Positions 15,501 to 23,701 of a stretch of 64,000 bases of DNA are shown here, one piece after another. The notes under the pieces were generated by a model, which was given only the letters and a program-made list of their open reading frames with translations, searched no databases and was not told where the DNA came from. This stretch comes from Nectonema munidae. Its lineage: Eukaryota; Nematomorpha; Nectonematoida; Nectonematidae. The stretch lies in assembly GCA_030549495.1 (NCBI GenBank), contig JAUIRK010001006.1, positions 293,501-357,500 of the forward strand, written 5' to 3'. Numbering within the stretch: the stretch's first letter is position 1; the number at the start of each line of letters is the position of its first letter. Both the position numbers and the translations under genes were made by a program.

Positions 15501-15706
15501 TCATTTAAGGCTAATAAGAATGACGGGAAACATCCATTACCACCTGCCCAACCTCCTTCCATTGGAAAAATTCCAGCAATATGTAAACATTTCCTTCCAT
15601 CGGAGGAAAAAGTTGAATTCAGAGTACATTCATTACTTTCATTTAAAGATGGAAAAATATATGGAGAAAAGAGTAGATTTATATACAAAAAAAATATTAA
15701 ATTCAT
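308..15706 (-). CDS. GABBR1: GABA-B receptor subunit 1 (5' part of gene, six exons)
   Basis: Class C G-protein-coupled receptor that binds GABA; GB1 carries the ligand site of the GB1/GB2 heterodimer at the plasma membrane. Six exons (15706-15437, 15389-15255, 10311-10141, 5960-5793, 1965-1762, 559-308) all join in phase 0 with GT/AG borders and give 400 residues collinear with the animal GB1 Venus-flytrap domain. Positions that contact GABA in mammalian GB1 are kept: Trp53 (GGWAGG), Ser118 (GCSAVT), Gly139 and Ser141 (TYGAS), His158 (RIHPP), Tyr238 (GLFYD), Trp266 (GWYAD) and Glu344 (AEAPLAYD). There are no sushi domains, so it resembles the GB1b form. The last ~40 residues of the domain, the seven membrane helices and the tail lie beyond the left edge. 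Introns are 47, 4943, 4180, 3827 and 1202 bp, mostly transposon debris. Seen: exons, motifs, splice sites. Inferred: subunit 1 rather than another paralogue. Confidence 0.93.
560..1761. other. GABBR1 intron, no element recognised
   Basis: AT-rich intron of 1202 bp. Short open frames at 1176-1590 show no family motif. Confidence 0.6.
1762..1965 (-). CDS. GABBR1: GABBR1 exon e: [17 protein letters not shown]
   Basis: Sixty-eight residues, acceptor AACTAAG|GCG, donor ATG|GTATAC. It contains [16 protein letters not shown] (ligand Trp266), the VNCT glycosylation-type site and the [10 protein letters not shown] segment equivalent to EGHITTEIVM of mammalian GB1. Confidence 0.94.
2157..2300. repeat. 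21-bp minisatellite, about seven degenerate copies
   Basis: Imperfect tandem units of about 20-22 bp on the pattern ATTGGTACCCCCGCAAAGATC, within a GABBR1 intron. Flanking 2300-2890 is plain AT-rich sequence with short TCTAACTA-type reiterations and no gene. Confidence 0.75.
2890..3775 (-). pseudogene. piggyBac transposase relic
   Basis: Minus-strand frames give two parts of a piggyBac transposase in the right order. 3355-3700 gives the N-terminal [17 protein letters not shown] and [11 protein letters not shown] segments, and 2990-3150 gives the central [13 protein letters not shown]...IGIVRVNR and RVERGGF segments (family DNFFTS...GTIRKNR). Several frame changes and a missing middle show it is dead. 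No TTAA-bounded ends were found. It lies inside a GABBR1 intron. Confidence 0.75.
3781..4087 (-). mobile_element. solo LTR-like fossil
   Basis: About 307 bp that in minus orientation begins TGTGATGACC and ends GTTCATTACA, with an AATAAA signal in the 3' third and a TATGCAAATAAAG stretch near the start. The LTR next to the gypsy-like fossil at 20.4 kb has a similar TGT...TATGCAAATAAGG start. No clear target duplication. An old, broken remnant in a GABBR1 intron; family assignment is inference. Confidence 0.45.
4090..5180. other. GABBR1 intron, no element recognised
   Basis: AT-rich intronic sequence with only short unsupported open frames. A (GA)n microsatellite begins near 5193. Confidence 0.5.
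5200..5640 (-). repeat. Strand-asymmetric (T/G-rich plus strand) segment, possible LINE remnant
   Basis: The plus strand is markedly T+G rich and the minus strand A+C rich, unlike flanking intron. The same asymmetry marks the LINE at 20.8-22.7 kb, so this may be a piece of another A/C-rich LINE. No domain is recognisable, and a 94-residue plus-strand open frame is probably a by-product of composition. Confidence 0.3.
5793..5960 (-). CDS. GABBR1: GABBR1 exon d: RQSFYNDP to [14 protein letters not shown]
   Basis: Fifty-six residues between acceptor ATTTAG|ACAGCG and donor GAG|GTATGC. It carries [25 protein letters not shown] (ligand Tyr238) and ARKVACE, matching the family's ITFRQSFFSDP...[14 protein letters not shown] longer plus-strand open frame over the same bases is its antisense shadow. 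Confidence 0.94.
5961..6402. other. GABBR1 intron, nothing recognised
   Basis: AT-rich intron between exon d and the hAT derivative at 6411. Confidence 0.5.
6411..7081 (+). mobile_element. Non-autonomous hAT, 671 bp, with 8-bp target duplication
   Basis: Ends are CATTGGTTCCCAAA and, inverted, CAGTGGTTCCCAAAC, flanked on both sides by TTCTATTT (6403-6410, 7082-7089). Inside, the plus strand near 6625-6780 still encodes a hAT C-terminal dimerisation segment: [21 protein letters not shown], then DLRCALS and a histidine-rich end ending HPSHS. It is an internally deleted copy of a ZBED-type hAT transposase gene, sitting in a GABBR1 intron. Confidence 0.9.
7090..7795. other. GABBR1 intron, nothing recognised
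   Basis: AT-rich sequence without supported features. Confidence 0.5.
7811..7880 (+). mobile_element. LINE 3' tail, 5'-truncated to 70 bp, with target duplication
   Basis: It carries the 3' end of the LINE at 32.4-35.4 kb (CCAGGACAAAGACCTGCTCA, then a (GAT)n tail) and is flanked by a perfect 15-bp direct repeat GAAGTCGTGAATTTA at 7796-7810 and 7881-7895. This is the signature of target-primed reverse transcription with extreme 5' truncation. Confidence 0.9.
7896..9156. other. GABBR1 intron, nothing recognised
   Basis: AT-rich intron; no domain-bearing frame on either strand. Confidence 0.5.
9158..9276. mobile_element. Possible short pogo-like MITE
   Basis: About 115 bp beginning TACAGTAAAA and ending TTCGCTGTA, with internal GAACACYTCT reiterations, between TA dinucleotides. 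This resembles pogo/Tigger ends. The inverted-repeat match is short. Confidence 0.35.
9280..10140. other. GABBR1 intron, no supported gene
   Basis: Includes a 76-residue minus-strand open frame at 9757-9987 with no family match; it was checked for the missing GABBR1 exon and does not encode it. Confidence 0.5.
10141..10311 (-). CDS. GABBR1: GABBR1 exon c: YGASNPALS to WNWKKIAIL
   Basis: Fifty-seven residues after the acceptor CTTTTAG, ending GAA|GTTTTT, a weak donor chosen by phase and by alignment with the next exon. Family landmarks in order are [21 protein letters not shown] (ligand His158), HNPTRIRLF and WNWKKIA. A different frame here looks like an open frame of 77 residues but is not coding. 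Confidence 0.92.
10312..11755. other. GABBR1 intron, nothing recognised
   Basis: AT-rich intron with short unsupported open frames. Confidence 0.5.
11760..12570 (-). mobile_element. Reverse-transcriptase-type retroelement fossil
   Basis: Minus-strand frames give short retroelement-like stretches, among them [16 protein letters not shown], which resembles reverse transcriptase motif A, and a preceding [11 protein letters not shown] segment. The piece is old and broken in several places, and no terminal repeats were found. The exact family is not clear. It lies within a GABBR1 intron and has higher GC than its surroundings. Confidence 0.4.
12780..13020. repeat. G/C-run-rich insertion of unknown type
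   Basis: A GC-rich block with repeated GGGGCTTTGCCCC-type words and C/T homopolymer runs in otherwise AT-rich intron. It looks like a MITE of the kind that carries poly-G/poly-C tracts, but no matching ends were found. 13020-14260 on its right is AT-rich with nothing recognised. Confidence 0.3.
14265..14525 (+). mobile_element. 3' end fragment of the 6.2-kb hAT family
   Basis: Closely similar, base by base, to 43110-43367, the 3' end of the hAT at 37167: the TTTAAACTAGTGTATATGCG word, then TACACTCTATTTTAAAGGAT, then CCCCCAATAATTTTGAGGATG near the terminus. The 5' part and target duplications are absent. A third, weaker end-like piece follows to about 14660. Confidence 0.8.
14665..15254. other. 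GABBR1 intron, nothing recognised
   Basis: AT-rich intron up to exon b. Confidence 0.5.
15255..15389 (-). CDS. GABBR1: GABBR1 exon b: GCS ligand-loop exon
   Basis: Forty-five residues, starting TGT after ...CGTAG and ending GTG|GTAAAT. It contains C-L-P-G after DSK (family C-D-P-G), then VGCSAVT with the ligand serine and [10 protein letters not shown]. The acceptor was chosen because nearer AG sites break the phase or frame. The intron before it is only 47 bp. Confidence 0.92.
15437..15706 (-). CDS. GABBR1: GABBR1 exon a: signal peptide and start of lobe 1
   Basis: Ninety residues. The start is supported by an in-frame TAA six bases upstream of the ATG and by a hydrophobic signal peptide over residues 2-20. 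It holds the GIFPMEGGW(A)GG motif with Trp53, and the NILPD...LHYNDSK segment that matches the family's DILPDY...IHHDSK. It ends AAA|GTAAGC. Confidence 0.93.
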
Positions 15707-16260
15707 TTTTTATAAGTAAAACAAGATAAAAATATCTTGTGCGAAATTTATCCTGCGCGAAGTCGAAACCAAAAAATTTGCTTGGGTAAAAAGTTATTAA
15801 ATAATAATTTAAAATTTAAAAAGTAATGATTTAATATATTACTAAAAATATTGTTTTAATTAATTTATGAAAACTATGAAGTTAGTATTTATTTAAAAAA
15901 ATTATTTTATATTGAACCCCAATGGTAGTTCGTTATAATGAGATTTTACTATATAGCAAAATTGAAATTCAAAAAATACTTGACAAATATACAAATTTTC
16001 AAAATTTCGAAACATTTTTTCACAAAACACTGATATTTACTCTATCATTCACAAGATTAGGCCATTTTACTGATTTGATCTTCAACTAAAAGGTTTATCT
16101 GAATTATAGGCCTTCAAAGTTAATAACTACTGCTAAATTAATAATGCTAATTCCATTTCCGTATTCAGTTTTTGCAATTAGGGTCTCAAATGTCTTAAAA
16201 TGTCTATTTAGCGATTTTTTTATAAATTTTATAAATTTAGGTAAAGGTAAGTTAAGGAAA
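15707..16260. other. Upstream flank of GABBR1
   Basis: AT-rich sequence that must hold the GABBR1 leader and promoter unless an upstream non-coding exon exists; no core promoter element can be assigned. Near 15925-15955 a GTTCGTTATAATGAGATTTT word resembles the end of a pogo-type transposon. Confidence 0.4.
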
Positions 16261-16261
16261 G

Positions 16262-16372
16262 GCGCCGCTTGTATCGAACTATGAGGAAAGTAGGCTTGAT
16301 GCGGAATCGAAGCCAAGACCTTGTGTTATCGATAGCCACTATCAAACCAACTTTACTCACGCCCCCATATAT
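16262..16372 (-). repeat. tRNA-derived SINE
   Basis: In minus orientation it has a tRNA-like head with an A-box-like GTTGGTTTGATAG and a B box GGCTTCGATTCC. The same layout recurs at 39.3, 51.3, 52.3 and 56.5 kb, so this is a dispersed tRNA-derived family. Confidence 0.6.
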
Positions 16373-16389
16373 ATAGTATTTATCTAAAC

Positions 16390-19300
16390 CAGTCTTTCTT
16401 AACCGGTGGGGAATTCCTCACTAGTGGGGAATGGTGATGTTGCTAAGTGGGGAATTCCATCCGTTTGTGTCGCCTAAAAAATCAATATTTTAAAATTTCC
16501 GACAAAACATGAAAGTAACTATAGCATCACACTGAGCATTTCCAATATGCCAAATATTAAAAAATCACTTCTCCATCCATATCTTGGAACACACACGCAT
16601 GCGCGCACACACACACATTCAGCAATGAGCTCAGTCCTGCATATAAGTTGGCGTAAGCACACACAGCACAATCATTATTCATCAATAATTACACACTGAT
16701 TACTTCCTTATTCACAATCTACTTATTGCTAACACATTGAGTGAGCCTCAGTTAGTTATTACTTTATTCATTCGCTTTATCACATCACTGACATATTTCA
16801 TCATTTTGCTTATCTATCAAGCATTTGTTTTGCTTTTAATCAAGTTTTTTCCTTTGTATTTAAATTTACGTAAGCATTCCTCTTTGTTTTACGATTTGCC
16901 TCACTTTAACATTTTTTAAACTTATTATGCTCACCCCAAAAATTTTGATAAAAATTATTTTATTTTATGTATTTTAACGATTAATTTATTTTTAATAGTT
17001 AATTTTTTTTTATATTAACGATTAATTGATAGTTAATTTCGATTAAATCAAAACATCAGTACATTTGCGAACAAATTAATTTAACAAAATATCTTTCATT
17101 TAAAAATTAAATTTAAGGGGTGTACTTTTTTTCTTATAAACGTTGGCAGCATCTTCAATATTATCTTCATCTAACAATTTTAAACCAAAATGATTATGTA
17201 ATTTGCCAGAGAAGTAGTCTTTCTATATCCATTAATTTTTTTTTCTTTAGCCACTATTATATTTATTGAGATAGTCCCAAAAATAAAATTTAATCTGATT
17301 AATAATTAAAGAAAACTTTAATCGTTAAAATAAATTAACGATTTATTAATTAAATTACTCGTTAAATAGGTTAAATTTTTTATAGGTTAAATTAATTAGT
17401 CCTTAAATTTCACCGCCCTAATTTTTATTAAAATTTTTGATGTATTGGAATATATGTAATGAGATCCATGAGATTGATTATTATTAGATAAATTATTATA
17501 AAATTTTTAATTGTTGTCTATTTCATCTCTATTAACTTTTTTCATTATTTATTTTATCTTTTCCATCACTTTCAAATATTGATAAATAAAAACGATTAAT
17601 TGTCCTATTTGATAGAGATGAATAAAGAAAAAAAAGAATTTATGAGTGAGAATAATGAAAGTAGGGTGAAACATGAAAAAATCAGAGCTAAAAGAAAATA
17701 TGACAACAAGTACATGGACTACGGTTTCCCGTTTGTTGAAGGATGCAAGGACAGTTACCTCAGTGCGTTATTTGCCACAAAACGCTCAGTAATGTTTCAA
17801 TGAAGCCTCATTAACTGAAGATGCATCTCTCCAATGTACACCCTGAGCTTGCTAACAGTAAGAGACAATTTTTTGAATCAAAAGCAAACTGTTTGAAGAA
17901 AATGAACATGGACCATGACGGAAAATTTCAAACTGAATCAAGAGGAATCGTGCACTCATCGTATGCTGTTTCTCTTCTGGTAGCAAAGGCAAAGAAACCA
18001 AATAGCATCACAGAGACGCTCATAAAGCCGTGCCTCATCACATGTGCTGATATTTTGCTTGGCGAATCTGCAGTAGCGAAGATGAAACAAATTTCTCTAT
18101 CCAACGATACCGTTAAGTGACGCATTTTTGATATGTCGTCCAATATCAAGTCGCAACTCTTGGCAAGAGTGAAAGCGTCTCCTGTCTTTGTTATTCAATT
18201 AAATGAGTCTGTGGATGTGGCGAATGTGTCTCAACTAATTGTCTTTCTTCGTTACGTCTTCAAACAAAGCATCGAAGAAGACTTATTATTTTGTCGCTCA
18301 CTAGAAACAACAACTCAAGCTTTCGATGTCATGTAGCTTGTTAACGATTTTTTTGAAAGGAGGATTGGACTGGGACAAACTTGTCCATGTTTCCACAGAT
18401 GGAGCTCCTCTTATGTTGGGTGTGAGGTCTGGATTTGCGCAACTAGTGAAGCAAAAAAATCCTAAGTTAGTCACACAGCACTGTATTATACATCGAGAAG
18501 TGCTTGCGTCAAGAACAATGACCCAACCGCTTAAAGAAAAGCTTGATGCGGCTATTAGGATGGTAAATTATGTTAAAGCAAGGGCTATCAACTCTCGACT
18601 GTTTCGACAGTTGTCCCAAGGTTTGAAATCCGACTACAAAAGACTGTTGTTCCACACTACTGTGCATTGTCTGTCAAAAGATGATATGTTGAGTAGGCTT
18701 GGGCATTTGCTCCCTGAAGTGACACAGTTCTTGGAAGATTTAAAAACTATTGTTTATGATAAGGAATTCCAGTACAGGCTAGCATTTCTCGCAGATATGT
18801 TTAGTCACCTGAATGAGCTTAACCGAAAGATACAGGGACCGGATTGCAATATAATTGGGCATCGAGAAAAAGTAAACGCTTTCGTCTCGAAACTTGATCT
18901 TTGGCGAGGAAAGTTTGAAACTGGCCGTAGTGCACGTTTTTTCCAACGTTGGCTTGAGTCAGTGAAAGGGCAGGTGGCGTCAGCGACGTACTTAAAAACA
19001 ACATCGTCATTTACCTCAACAGGCTTCGGGACGAGTTTATTCGCTATTTCTCTGACTTCAAGATCAATAACCCAATACTCGAGCTAACAAGAGATCCATT
19101 CTGTTTCCAAGTTAATAACTTTCCAGAAGAAGCGGAGAACGTCATAAAACAGTTTCTTGATTTGATAAATGACTCATCAGCAAAGGCTTTTTTTGCAAAC
19201 AAAAATCTAAACGCATTCTGGTCTACCATGTATGACTTGTATCCTCGCGTTATTTGTCCGCTCTCACACTTCTAGTTGCATTTCTTTCAACGTACCTGTG

Positions 19301-19716
19301 CGAGTCTGGGTTTTCAAGCATCGTTCAAATCAAAATATGAGAAATGCCTCATCTTTTTAATACAGCGGCCTTCAATTTAACTTTATTGCTTTGATGTTAT
19401 ATTCATGATGAAGTTTGCTTTAAAAAATAATCTCCAAATAGTTTTTAATTTAATACAAATAATTATATCATACAAAAATATGTTTATAAAAAAGATAACG
19501 TTCATACTATGTTTGATCAAAAAATTTTTTTTAAAGAAATAAATTAAACAAAATTTCGAGTTTGTAAAATGACACAAAAAAGCAAAATGTATATTTACCC
19601 ACTAAACACGGAATAGCTTAATATTAATTTTTTTAGTGAACGATAACTGTGGTGGGAAATTTAGAGTTCGCTCATTAAAAAATGGGGAATTATAGAAAAA
19701 AGGTTAAGAACGACTG
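16390..19716 (+). mobile_element. hAT transposon (ZBED5/SCAND3-like), 3.3 kb, with target duplication
   Basis: Termini CAGTCTTTCTTAACC and, inverted, CAGTCGTTCTTAACC (one mismatch), flanked by 8-bp ATCTAAAC (16382-16389) and ATTTAAAC (19717-19724). It encloses a degraded transposase gene in the same orientation. 16740-17590 inside it is AT-rich non-coding sequence. Confidence 0.92.
17600..19380 (+). pseudogene. hAT transposase, ZBED5-like, disrupted
   Basis: Frames in order give KRKYDNKYMDYGF; a damaged BED-finger region; PELANSKRQFFESK; the RNase-H-fold segments VFVIQLNESVDVANVSQL and HVSTDGAPLMLG; the conserved TQHCIIHREVLAS; KARAINSRLFRQL; and the C-terminal LCESGFSSI dimerisation motif. 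The frame changes near 17800, 18120, 18330 and 19085, so the protein is not made whole. Confidence 0.88.
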
Positions 19717-19864
19717 ATTTAAACCAAATTAATTGTTTATGCCTAAACGATGTCAGCTATTGTGCTCCTCTTTTTTAATTTTCCTTTTAACCTTCTATTT
19801 CTCTGAATAAGAGCTCCTGTTCTATAAATATATTTCCCTTATTTCTGTTGAATAAAACTTATCA

Positions 19865-20650
19865 ACTCTAGGGGATATTCACCAAGCGAACTGCTCAACT
19901 CCCGTCAGATCCGCACAAAGATCGATGTATTACTGCCATCTCCAGCTCATGCTGCTCAAGGAAATCAAGCCAAGGAAGCTTCAAGGTCACAAGGACAAAA
20001 AAGCTTATCGAAGTTGGCTCATCGCTATAATATTGGGGACGCTGTATACGCGCTCTACTTCGGTCCACGCCACGAAAAAGACGCCCGTTGGGTTCCTGTA
20101 ATTGTCACCATGGGCAAAGGTACGCGAACAGGACCTACCTGGAGATGTCACGTGGAGCAGCTATAACCACGTCTATGTTCCTCCGACGACGCCGAACCGG
20201 GATTGGACGTCTCTTCCACTGAAGACGCACCTGCTCTTGAAATCCCTGACAAATCTGATCCAAAGCTGCATGATCAGTTACCATCGGAAACCGCTGCACA
20301 AGAATACGTCGATCTTCGCGGAAGAACAAGGGAATAGCCCCTCGTCGTTATTCGCCTTCTGGATGAACCAAAAGCTTAGTGGGGAGGTGTTGTAAAGCAG
20401 CTTATGCAAATAAGGCGTTTTGCAAAGCGTTTGCACAATTTTCCTTCAGCAACAGTGCAAAATTGTTTCCCTCTTCCAAAGTGCATGCAAATTAAAGAAG
20501 AATTTGCATGAAGTCCTATCAAGTCAATGGAAATAGTTATTTACAAAGATCCACTCATTTGATTAGGGTTATTACTGAAAATTTGCATAGTATATTTCCA
20601 TGTATAAATACTAGTGTGTTTGTTAGAATAGACAACAAATTACGAATTGA
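19865..20650 (+). mobile_element. Gypsy-like LTR-element fossil: integrase C-terminus plus LTR
   Basis: 19870-20390 encodes the end of a K02A2.6-type pol polyprotein (SPSELLNSRQIRTKID, HRYNIGDAVYALYFG and WVPVIVT words typical of the region after integrase). A purine-rich GTGGGGAGG then leads into an apparent LTR beginning TGTTGTAAAGCAGC at about 20391. Much higher GC than its flanks. Only the 3' end remains; it is broken and no second LTR is present. Confidence 0.75.
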
Positions 20651-20839
20651 ATGATTTGAAAAAATTACCAAAATCAGCAAAATTTTTTAGAAAGAGTAAA
20701 GAAAATAATGATTTGCTTTTCCAATTATTACTGTCGATATAAATTTGGTATTGAGGATGCAGATCTACCAAATGATCTTAGGGCTATCAGTAATTTATAT
20801 TTATATTTGAATCTGTAGTAGGATCTGGTAAGTCTTAGA

Positions 20840-22737
20840 GTTCTGGGTAATGAGTTAAAAAGGAGAGATGATGTTGAATAAAATGTTTTTTAACTTTTGG
20901 TTTCTAGTTCTTATAGGACGAATGTTTGCACTTGTTTAATTTGAGATCTGTTTCTTTGAGAGGGTCGTGAATTTCTTTAAATGTTATTAGGAGAAATTTA
21001 AACTGAAAACTTTATACTTGGAAGGATTTTTGTGAGCTCTAAATGATGGATTTTAGGATTTTTCAAGTTAAAAGGGTGTTTTAGGTTGCTAGTCTTTCAA
21101 ATTTCGCTGAGTCTTTTTTGCAAAGAGAAAATAATGTTTTTATGGCATAATTGAAGTTATTTATGATGTATATCTTCACAAGTAATTTTTTATGAGAAGG
21201 AAGGAAGGAAAAGTATCTTTTTATAACAGAGTTTGAGTTTGGATTTAGCTATTTGTTTATTATTTTTCTATTGAAAGAGTGTTTGAAATATTAAGACATA
21301 AATTTCCATGCTGTTTTCCGGTTTAATGCCTTTGGGTTTGGAATGAGTTGGGGAGTTCTTGTTGACTTTTGTGAGAACAATTGTAGTGGTTTAAGAGAGG
21401 TTAATATTCATGTTATTAAAACAGCACCATTTATATAGGCTTTCTCATGTATTTGAAATGATAGACGCTAATTCATCTACAGACTAAAATAAAGGTATTA
21501 GATAAATACTTAAAATAAAAAGACACACAGATCTATAATGGATGAATTTTTTGCTTTGTTTTACCTAACTATTCACTACAACTAAATGGTAGCGGATCAA
21601 ATTTTTTGAATTTAATTAATTTGATTTTTTTGTAAAATAGGTAGGTAGGTAGATAGGTAGGTAGGAAGAAATATCTAAGCACTATTGGACTTCTCCATAT
21701 GCTTGCGAAATGCTTGAGGTATAAAGTTGAAGTTCGAAAGAAGTGTATTGATTAGGCTTGTGAATGGATTAGGAATGAGGGACTTTGGAGAAATTAATTA
21801 GTTGTTGAGGGAGTTTGAAGTGTAGAATGCTGGATTTTTGAGGTGGTAGTTGAAGGATGATTGATTGAGCAAAGGTAGTCGGTCGGTGGTAAAGAATATA
21901 GTTCTTAAATAGAAGAAAATAGTGTAGTTATTTTTGTAGATTTTTTTTTTTAATGTGAGTTTATGTGGTATAAAAAGTCTCTGGGTTCGTAGATTTCAAG
22001 TTTGACTCTATGAAGATAATGAGAGAGTTTAGGGCATTGAGGAGGTTCGGATATAAATGTAGTTCGAAGAAATTAGATGGTGGGCGATTAAGAGTTTTGA
22101 CGGATAGTGAAAGAAATGAAGTTGTTGCGTGGTTGTAGTGCCAGCAGGAAAGTAGAAGATGATGAGGTGTTTCTTGTTGATTGCAGTTGATTCTACATAG
22201 ATTGCTTGATGATTTTTTTAATGTGGTAGAGATAGGAGTTGCAGGGGCAGTGGCCGGATAGCCATCTGATTAGCGGTCATGGTGGGAAGAATTTCATTTT
22301 TGACCAAATGTCAAGAATTTGGTTTGGATTATATTTTTGTTGGAAGAAAATGGAGGGTGAGGATTGGATGAGTTCTTGTCTAAGGTATTGAATGTTAGAT
22401 CTAAGTAAAGGGGTATAGGTTTCTAGGGGAAATGAGGTAATCCGGTGTAAGGTGTATTTGGGGGTACTTTTTTAGCTAGCTTATCTACATAAGTGTTTTC
22501 TAAAATGTTTGAGTGAGCTGGGCACCAGTAGAGGTGTATTTCAAAGTAATTTGATAAGTAGGTGAGTTTAGAAACAAGGGTGTATGATAAGAATGGGATG
22601 TTGTGTTTGAGGCTTAGGTCTTTGATGATGTTTTGTGAGTCTGTAAAAAAGTGTAGTGTGTTGTAATTTCTAAGGGAAAACTTATTTTGGCTTATGTAAT
22701 CGCAAGCATGTAGAAGGGCATAGCATTCACCACTATA
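20840..22737 (-). pseudogene. LINE 3' part with RNase H and C-terminal CCHC motif
   Basis: Minus strand. 22423-22737 encodes an RNase H domain with SGECYALLHA, LHFFTDSQN, LYWCPAHSN and YVDKLAKK carrying the catalytic E, D, H and D positions. Near 22133-22205 another frame carries a Cys-Cys-His-Cys knuckle (CNQQETPHHLLLSC), the C-terminus typical of I/R1/Jockey-type LINEs. Frame changes between the two show decay. The coding strand is strongly A/C rich. A GGTA microsatellite lies at 21638-21665. Confidence 0.78.
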
Positions 22738-23045
22738 TAGTAAGTAAGTAAGTAAGAAATTTATTTCGCAAAATGAAATTTTGTCAACAAACATATAGAA
22801 AAAGATTTGTCAATCATTTTACAAAAATCAACTGAAAAAAAAAAATCAAATGATATATGCTAGGATATTCAAAAGGCCTTTTGAGCCGCTGAGATGAAAA
22901 CCCCGTGAGAGACAATAAACTATATCATAATTGTTATTTAAAATAGACATGATTATATAATAAATTAAAGATATTAAAAAAAAACACATTTCACAATTAT
23001 CAGAGGTCTGGCAAGACCTCCGGGGAGACAACTTGCCAGCCTTAT
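22738..23045 (-). mobile_element. LINE 3' untranslated end with (CTTA)n tail
   Basis: In minus orientation the segment runs GGCTGGCAAGTTGTC...GAAATAAATTTCTTACTTACTTAC: an AATAAA word followed by a CTTA microsatellite tail. This is how several CR1/L2-type LINEs end. It abuts the RNase H-bearing LINE exactly where that LINE's 5' part stops, so it may have landed in it. Confidence 0.5.
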
Positions 23046-23329
23046 TATATATTTAAATGTGTAAATCGTAAAATGCTTAAAAAATATACTTAAAATAAAA
23101 ATTTTCAAAAAATATTTTACATACATATTGAAAGCCACATTTCAAAAATTTCACTTCTACACAAAGGGCATGCAAAAACAAAAATGAAGTAAATTTCAAA
23201 TGTTTTCAACCATGAAAAATTTTCATGTTCAAAGTATGAATAAAAGCAATACACATGTTACATATATACATTTTTAATTGCTTCTATATACGCAATCTCT
23301 TTTTTTATATATCTCTTTTTCTAATACGT

Positions 23330-23700
23330 TACTTAGAAAGCAATTTTAAAACTGCTTGCCCATCTTCGTATACTTTCCTAGGAAAAACTATCATTTGTTT
23401 ATTTTTCATCTTCACATATATTTTGTATTGAATAAGTGAAAGCGTAAATAATATTGCTTGCCTTGCATCATGCAGCAGAATATTCATGAAAGCAAAAGAT
23501 ACATTGCTTTCACATACTCTATCTTTCTTAAGCACAACTAATATTGCTTGTCTTGCATCATCACACAGTGAGAGAGTATAAATGAAGCAAAACAGATTGC
23601 TTCTATACACGCTATCTCTCTTGTTTAAGCAAAACTAACATTGCTTGCCTATCTTTTCCTCACGCAGAAAGAGAAAAAGTATGGAGTATGCAAAACATAT
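23330..23700. repeat. Diverged tandem repeat, about 100-bp period
   Basis: Recurring AATATTGCTTGCCTTGCATCA and AAGCAAAACTAACATTGCTTGCC-type units with CTCTATCTTTCTTA spacers. The array resumes on the other side of the Tigger at 25516-25640 (AAGCAATTTCAAGACTGCTTGC against AAGCAATTTTAAAACTGCTTGC at 23337), so the transposon split it. Confidence 0.7.
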
Positions 23701-23701
23701 A

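Noticed and set aside
16262-16372. Functional tRNA gene
   Set aside because: Has tRNA-type promoter boxes but no complete cloverleaf, and recurs as a dispersed repeat; a SINE fits better.
23330-23700. Possible CRISPR-like array
   Set aside because: Units are diverged, directly adjoining and lack unique spacers; the genome is eukaryotic.
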